Below, one piece after another: positions 58,270-64,000 of a stretch of DNA of 64,000 nt. The DNA is from Desmodus rotundus. Its lineage: Eukaryota; Chordata; Mammalia; Chiroptera; Phyllostomidae. The translations under genes were made by a program, and so were the position numbers. The DNA lies in assembly GCF_022682495.2 (NCBI RefSeq), contig NW_026527313.1, forward strand, positions 682,001 through 746,000, read 5' to 3'. Position 1 is the first letter of the stretch. Every line of letters starts with the position of its first letter. Under the pieces are notes generated by a model. It saw only the letters and a list, made by a program, of their open reading frames with translations, did no database searches and was not told where the DNA came from.

Positions 58270-60184
58270 ATCTTCGCAGTGGTGGGGACGGGACGGAGGG
58301 GTCTGCGGGTTTGCAGCCACGTAGGCCAGTTGCTGGCACCCCGGCCCCATGTGTCCCAGCTCCATGGACGAGGTGGGCCGCTTATGGCGGGATGCAGGCG
58401 TCCTGCGGGGTTCAGGGGACGGCGTGGGCACTCCCCGGGCGAGAGAGGGCGCCTGGGACCCGAGAGAGCCCCGGGGAGAGTCCGAGGCCTGGCCGCAGAG
58501 GCTGCCATTGCCTCCCCGGGCTCCTACCATGGGGCCTGACCGTGTTCGCCCGAGGCCCAGGTTCACCGCAGGTGAATGCCTTTTGCGGACGCCAAGGACA
58601 GGAGGTCGCCGATTCCCTCACAGAGGTGGGGGTTCGAGCTCTGGGGGACTGAGGTCGCAGCGGTCACACTCCATTTTTGGGTGGTTCCGCAGAGACTGGA
58701 GGGTTGAAGCGGCTGGGTCCAAGTCTGCCGCCTTGTGGCAGGGTGGGGGCTTTGCAGGCGAAGCAAGGCTCTTAGCCTCCCAGGCGGGGCACAGGCCAGA
58801 CTCCCCAAGGGAGAACCGGTCCTTGGTCGAGGGTCCCGCCCGCCCGCCCGGAACCGCTCCACCTGGCGCGGAACCGTGGCCGGCCCCTCTTCCAGGCACC
58901 AGGTCCCTAGTTCTTTCCTGGCACTCTGCCTCTGCGGGGGTGGGAGAGCTGCTGGGAAGTGTGGTCCACGGGAAAACGCGCGGTCCTCTGGGTGGCAGGG
59001 AGGGCCTCCGTTAACTCTGACACCAGCCCAGGGACCCTGTGGACCTGGCCTGATATCTCAAGGGGGGGGCACGTTGCCCGGAGGGATGCTCTTGGGGTGG
59101 GGCCTGCCTGCGCCTGCGCGGCCCCGCCTCTTGGCCCGAAACCACCCAGCCGCGGCTCGGACAAAAGCCATCTCCTGGGGGCCTCCCCCCTGTTCTTCCA
59201 TCCGTAAAGGGGGACCCCTTTACGGATGGAAGAACAGGGGGATCTTCGCAGTGGTTGGGACGGGACGGAGGGGTCTGCGGGTTTGCAGCCACGTAGGCCA
59301 GTTGCTCGCACCCCGGCCCCATGTGTCCCAGCTCCATGGACGAGGTGGGCCGCTTATGGCGGGATGCAGGCGTCCTGCGGGGGTCAGGGGACGGCGTGGG
59401 CACTCCCCGGGCGAGAGAGGGCGCCTGGGACCCGAGAGAGCACCCGGGAAAATGCCCAGCCCTGGCCCCCGGGGCTCCAGTGGCCTCCCCAGGCTCCTGC
59501 CGTGGGGCCTGGTCCCGCTCACCTGGGCCCAGGTTCTCCGCATGTGAATGCCTTTTGCGGACACCAGGGACCACAGGCCGCGGATCCCTTCACGGGCAGG
59601 GGGGGTTCGAGCTCTGTGGGACCCAGGTCGCAGCGCACACAGTCCCTTCTCGCAAAGTTCAGCCCAGACTTTAGAGAGTAGAAGCGTCTCGGTCCAAGTT
59701 TTCCGCCTCGGGGCAGGGTGGGGCCGTTTGAGCCAAGAGAGACTCTTAGCCCCCCAGGCAGGTCTCAGGCCCGAGACCCCCAGGGAGACCCGGTCCCTGG
59801 GCGTGGGTCCCGCCCGCCCGGGCCCGCCCCACCTGGCCCGGAACCGTGGCCGGCCCCTCTTCCCGGCCCCAGGTCCCTAGCTCTTCCCTGGCACTCTGCC
59901 TCTGGCGGGGTGGGAGACGGGCTGGCAAGTGTGGTCCACGGGAAAACGCGCGGTCCTCTGGGTGGCAGGGAGGGCCTCCGTTAACTCTGACACCAGCCCA
60001 GGGACCCTGTGCACCTGGCCTGATATCTCAAGGGGGGGGCACGTTGCCCGGAGGGATGCTCTTGGGGTGGGGCCTGCCTGCGCCTGCGCGGCCCCGCCTC
60101 TTGGCCCGAAACCACCCAGCCGCGGCTCGGACAAAAGCCATCTCCTGGGGGCCTCCCCCCTGTTCTTCCATCCGTAAAGGGGGA
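58243..60184 (+). repeat. Dimer 31, gamma/e6
   Basis: A 58243-59214, B 59215-60184. T58411 is private. T59543 links it to dimers 21 and 23 (offset from dimer 23 is 15,536 bp, eight dimers). Confidence 0.95.
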
Positions 60185-62126
60185 CCCCTTTACGGATGGA
60201 AGAACAGGGGGATCTTCGCAGTGGTGGGGACGGGACGGAGGGGTCTGCGGGTTTGCAGCCACGTAGGCCAGTTGCTGGCACCCCGGCCCCATGTGTCCCA
60301 GCTCCATGGACGAGGTGGGCCGCTTATGGCGGGATGCAGGCGTCCTTCGGGGGTCAGGGGACGGCTTGGGCACTCCCCGGGCGAGAGAGGGCGCCTGGGA
60401 CCCGAGAGAGCCCCGGGGAGAGTCCGAGGCCTGGCCGCAGAGGCTGCCATAGCCTCCCCGGGCTCCTACCATGGGGCCTGACCGTGTTCGCCCGAGGCCC
60501 AGGTTCACCGCAGGTGAATGCCTTTTGCGGACGCCAAGGACAGGAGGTCGCCGATTCCCTCACAGAGGTGGGGGTTCGAGCTCTGGGGGACTGAGGTCGC
60601 AGCGGTCACACTCCATTTTTGGGTGGTTCCGCAGAGACTGGAGGGTTGAAGCGGCTGGGTCCAAGTCTGCCGCCTTGTGGCAGGGTGGGGGCTTTGCAGG
60701 CGAAGCAAGGCTCTTAGCCTCCCAGGCGGGGCACAGGCCAGACTCCCCAAGGGAGAACCGGTCCTTGGTCGAGGGTCCCGCCCGCCCGCCCGGAACCGCT
60801 CCACCTGGCGCGGAACCGTGGCCGGCCCCTCTTCCAGGCACCAGGTCCCTAGTTCTTTCCTGGCACTCTGCCTCTGCGGGGGTGGGAGAGCTGCTGGGAA
60901 GTGTGGTCCACGGGAAAACGCGCGGTCCTCTGGGTGGCAGGGAGGGCCTCCGTTAACTCTGACACCAGCCCAGGGACCCTGTGGACCTGGCCTGATATCT
61001 CAAGGGGGGGGCACGTTGCCCGGAGGGATGCTCTTGGGGTGGGGCCTGCCTGCGCCTGCGCGGCCCCGCCTCTTGGCCCGAAACCACCCAGCCGCGGCTC
61101 GGACAAAAGCCATCTCCTGGGGGCCTCCCCCCTGTTCTTCCATCCGTAAAGGGGGACCCCTTTACGGATGGAAGAACAGGGGGATCTTCGCAGTGGTGGG
61201 GACGGGACGGAGGGGTCTGCGGGTTTGCAGCCACGTAGGCCAGTTGCTCGCACCCCGGCCCCATGTGTCCCAGCTCCATGGACGAGGTGGGCCGCTTATG
61301 GCGGGATGCAGGCGTCCTGCGGGGGTCAGGGGACGGCGTGGGCACTCCCCGGGCGAGAGAGGGCGCCTGGGACCCGAGAGAGCACCCGGGAAAATGCCCA
61401 GCCCTGGCCCCCGGGGCTCCAGTGGCCTCCCCAGGCTCCTGCCGTGGGGCCTGGTCCCGCTCACCTGGGCCCAGGTTCTCCGCAGGTGAATGCCTTTTGC
61501 GGACACCAGGGACCACAGGCCGCGGATCCCTTCACGGGCAGGGGGGGTTCGAGCTCTGTGGGACCCAGGTCGCAGCGCACACAGTCCCTTCTCGCAAAGT
61601 TCAGCCCAGACTTTAGAGAGTAGAAGCGTCTCGGTCCAAGTTTTCCGCCTCGGGGCAGGGTGGGGCCGTTTGAGCCAAGAGAGACTCTTAGCCCCCCAGG
61701 CAGGTCTCAGGCCCGAGACCCCCAGGGAGACCCGGTCCCTGGGCGTGGGTCCCGCCCGCCCGGGCCCGCCCCACCTGGCCCGGAACCGTGGCCGGCCCCT
61801 CTTCCCGGCCCCAGGTCCCTAGCTCTTCCCTGGCACTCTGCCTCTGGCGGGGTGGGAGACGGGCTGGCAAGTGTGGTCCACGGGAAAACGCGCGGTCCTC
61901 TGGGTGGCAGGGAGGGCCTCCGTTAACTCTGACACCAGCCCAGGGACCCTGTGGACCTGACCTGATATCTCAAGCGGGGGGCACGTTGCCCGGAGGGATG
62001 CTCTTGTGGTGGGGCCTGCCTGCGCCTGCGCGGCCTCGCCTCTTGGCCCGAAACCACCCAGCCGCGGCTCCGACAAAAGCCATCTCCTGGGGGCCTCCCC
62101 CCTGTTCTTCCATCCGTAAAGGGGGA
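60185..62126 (+). repeat. Dimer 32, gamma-alphaT chimera/e5
   Basis: A 60185-61156, B 61157-62126. The A start begins as gamma (CTGGCACCCC, TTATGGCGG) and becomes alphaT (CTTCGG, T60366, CCATAGCC), so a switch occurred between about 60300 and 60345. Confidence 0.94.
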
Positions 62127-64000
62127 CCCCTTTACGGATGGAAGAACAGGGGGATCTTCGCAGTGGTGGGGACGGGACGGAGGGGTCTGCGGGTTTGCAG
62201 CCACGTAGGCCAGTTGCTGGCACCCCGGCCCCATGTGTCCCAGCTCCATGGACGAGGTGGGCCGCTTATTGCGGGATGCAGGCGTCCTGCGGGGGTCAGG
62301 GGACGGCGTGGGCACTCCCCGGGCGAGAGAGGGCGCCTGGGACCCGAGAGAGCCCCGGGGAGAGTCCGAGGCCTGGCCGCAGAGGCAGCCATTGCCTCCC
62401 CGGGCTCCTACCATGGGGCCTGACCGTGTTCGCCCGAGGCCCAGGTTCACCGCAGGTGAATGCCTTTTGCGGACGCCAAGGACAGGAGGTCGCCGATTCC
62501 CTCACAGAGGTGGGGGTTCGAGCTCTGGGGGACTGAGGTCGCAGCGGTCACACTCCATTTTTGGGTGGTTCCGCAGAGACTGGAGGGTTGAAGCGGCTGG
62601 GTCCAAGTCTGCCGCCTTGTGGCAGGGTGGGGGCTTTGCAGGCGAAGCAAGGCTCTTAGCCTCCCAGGCGGGGCACAGGCCAGACTCCCCAAGGGAGAAC
62701 CGGTCCTTGGTCGAGGGTCCCGCCCGCCCGCCCGGAACCGCTCCACCTGGCGCGGAACCGTGGCCGGCCCCTCTTCCAGGCACCAGGTCCCTAGTTCTTT
62801 CCTGGCACTCTGCCTCTGCGGGGGTGGGAGAGCTGCTGGGAAGTGTGGTCCACGGGAAAACGCGCGGTCCTCTGGGTGGCAGGGAGGGCCTCCGTTAACT
62901 CTGACACCAGCCCAGGGACCCTGTGGACCTGGCCTGATATCTCAAGGGGGGGGCACGTTGCCCGGAGGGATGCTCTTGGGGTGGGGCCTGCCTGCGCCTG
63001 CGCGGCCCCGCCTCTTGGCCCGAAACCACCCAGCCGCGGCTCGGACAAAAGCCATCTCCTGGGGGCCTCCCCCCTGTTCTTCCATCCGTAAAGGGGGACC
63101 CCTTTACGGATGGAAGAACAGGGGGATCTTCGCAGTGGTGGGGACGGGACGGAGGGGTCTGCGGGTTTGCAGCCACGTAGGCCAGTTGCTCGCACCCCGG
63201 CCCCATGTGTCCCAGCTCCATGGACGAGGTGGGCCGCTTATGGCGGGATGCAGGCGTCCTGCGGGGGTCAGGGGACGGCGTGGGCACTCCCCGGGCGAGA
63301 GAGGGCGCCTGGGACCCGAGAGAGCACCCGGGAAAATGCCCAGCCCTGGCCCCCGGGGCTCCAGTGGCCTCCCCAGGCTCCTGCCGTGGGGCCTGGTCCC
63401 GCTCACCTGGGCCCAGGTTCTCCGCAGGTGAATGCCTTTTGCGGACACCAGGGACCACAGGCCGCGGATCCCTTCACGGGCAGGGGGGGTTCGAGCTCTG
63501 TGGGACCCAGGTCGCAGCGCACACAGTCCCTTCTCGCAAAGTTCAGCCCAGACTTTAGAGAGTAGAAGCGTCTCGGTCCAAGTTTTCCGCCTCGGGGCAG
63601 GGTGGGGCCGTTTGAGCCAAGAGAGACTCTTAGCCCCCCAGGCAGGTCTCAGGCCCGAGACCCCCAGGGAGACCCGGTCCCTGGGCGTGGGTCCCGCCCG
63701 CCCGGGCCCGCCCCACCTGGCCCGGAACCGTGGCCGGCCCCTCTTCCCGGCCCCAGGTCCCTAGCTCTTCCCTGGCACTCTGCCTCTGGCGGGGTGGGAG
63801 ACGGGCTGGCAAGTGTGGTCCACGGGAAAACGCGCGGTCCTCTGGGTGGCAGGGAGGGCCTCCGTTAACTCTGACACCAGCCCAGGGACCCTGTGGACCT
63901 GACCTATTATCTCAAGGGGGGGGCACGTTGCCCGGAGGGATGCTCTTGTGGTGGGGCCTGCCTGCGCCTGCGCGGCCCCGCCTCTTGGCCCGAAACCACC
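62127..64000 (+). repeat. Dimer 33 (A + partial B), beta'/e1-like
   Basis: A 62127-63098 is complete; B 63099-64000 lacks its last 68 bp at the window edge, including the left palindrome arm. Bases 63906-63907 are AT instead of GA (CCTATTATC), a private double change. Confidence 0.95.

Larger units (their letters stand above)
1..64000 (+). repeat. GC-rich macrosatellite array, alternating A/B monomers (1,942-bp dimer)
   Basis: The entire window is a direct tandem array. Landmark words (for example GTGAATGCC or CGTTAACTCTG) recur once per monomer at alternating steps of 970 and 972 bp, and whole dimers repeat every 1,942 bp with few substitutions. There are 64 complete monomers (32 A, 32 B), a 5'-truncated A (1-952) and a 3'-truncated B (63099-64000). 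All copies share one orientation. No foreign insertion interrupts the array, and the only indels that change a unit length are two single-base insertions near 34138 and 34359. The family is not recognised. Low copy divergence implies active homogenisation by unequal exchange or conversion (inference). Confidence 0.98.

Noticed and set aside
1..64000. D4Z4/DUX4-type macrosatellite
   Set aside because: The unit is 1,942 bp rather than about 3.3 kb, and no homeodomain-like translation is seen in any frame.
1..64000. CRISPR array or bacterial repeat region
   Set aside because: Repeats are about 971 bp and contiguous, with no short direct repeats alternating with unique spacers, and no prokaryotic genes are present.
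1..64000. Ribosomal DNA, 5S, snRNA or tRNA gene array
   Set aside because: No recognisable rRNA core, U-snRNA Sm site or tRNA A/B boxes in a consistent fold were seen in the monomer.

Overview
The whole window is one uninterrupted head-to-tail macrosatellite array. There is no unique sequence, recognisable gene, transposon, tRNA, rRNA or CRISPR array, and both array ends lie outside the window. The DNA is GC- and CpG-rich (about two thirds G+C in the first 60 bases, similar elsewhere by eye). This fits a eukaryotic, most likely vertebrate and possibly mammalian, GC-rich macrosatellite of the same general kind as D4Z4, DXZ4 or SST1/NBL2. I do not recognise this unit as any of those and cannot name a species.

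The monomer is about 971 bp and comes in two alternating types, A (972 bp) and B (970 bp), so the working unit is a 1,942-bp dimer. With each monomer started at the first base after a palindrome centre, the window holds 64 complete monomers plus a partial A (1-952) and a partial B (63099-64000). Each monomer has two halves of about 485 bp. One half contains a 56-bp palindrome (27-bp perfect arms, 2-base GA spacer) and is almost the same in A and B. The other half (208-694 in A, 1180-1664 in B) is clearly diverged between types. A net length change occurs only in the B unit 33967-34938, which has two 1-bp insertions; all later coordinates are shifted by 2.

Above the dimer there is a higher-order pattern. 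I typed each dimer by the start of its A unit and the end of its B unit. A-start classes: alpha (CACCCGGG, CTTCGG, CCATAGCC), alphaT (alpha plus CGGCTTGGG), beta (CTGGCACCCC, TTATTGCGG, GCTGCCATTG), beta' (as beta but GCAGCCATTG), gamma (CTGGCACCCC, TTATGGCGG, GCTGCCATTG). B-end classes: e1 (GTGGACCTGACC, G8 run, CTTGTGG, GCTCCGAC), e2 (GTGCAC, GGGAGGGG, CCTGCTTG, AAAGCTATC; e2' has AAAGCCATC), e3 (CTGTGTGG, GTGCAC), e4 (GTGCAC, G8, CTTGTGG, GCTCGGAC), e5 (GTGGACCTGACC, GCGGGGGG, CGGCCTCGCC; e5' has CGGCCCCGCC), e6 (GTGCAC, G8, CTTGGGG, GCTCGGAC), e7 (mixed).

Dimers 1-6 (1-11632) and 7-12 (11633-23284) have the same class order and form two copies of an 11,652-bp superrepeat; I noticed only five single-base differences between them. 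From 23285 the order is rearranged: one extra dimer (13-17), then a stretch with many private variants (about 34.1-42.5 kb), then a 3,884-bp two-dimer duplication (46.6-54.4 kb), then a second copy of the dimer 13-15 block (52.4-57.3 kb). Chimeric dimers (18, 19, 22, 32) mark likely exchange points.

There are no genes to arrange into a pathway. Long open frames recur on both strands in every dimer, but they are what a GC-rich, highly homogenised repeat gives and none resembles a known protein. Promoter-like and insulator-like motifs (GC boxes, a near-NRF1 site, a near-CTCF site, a G-quadruplex motif) recur in the monomers. They are the main functional hypotheses and are unproven.
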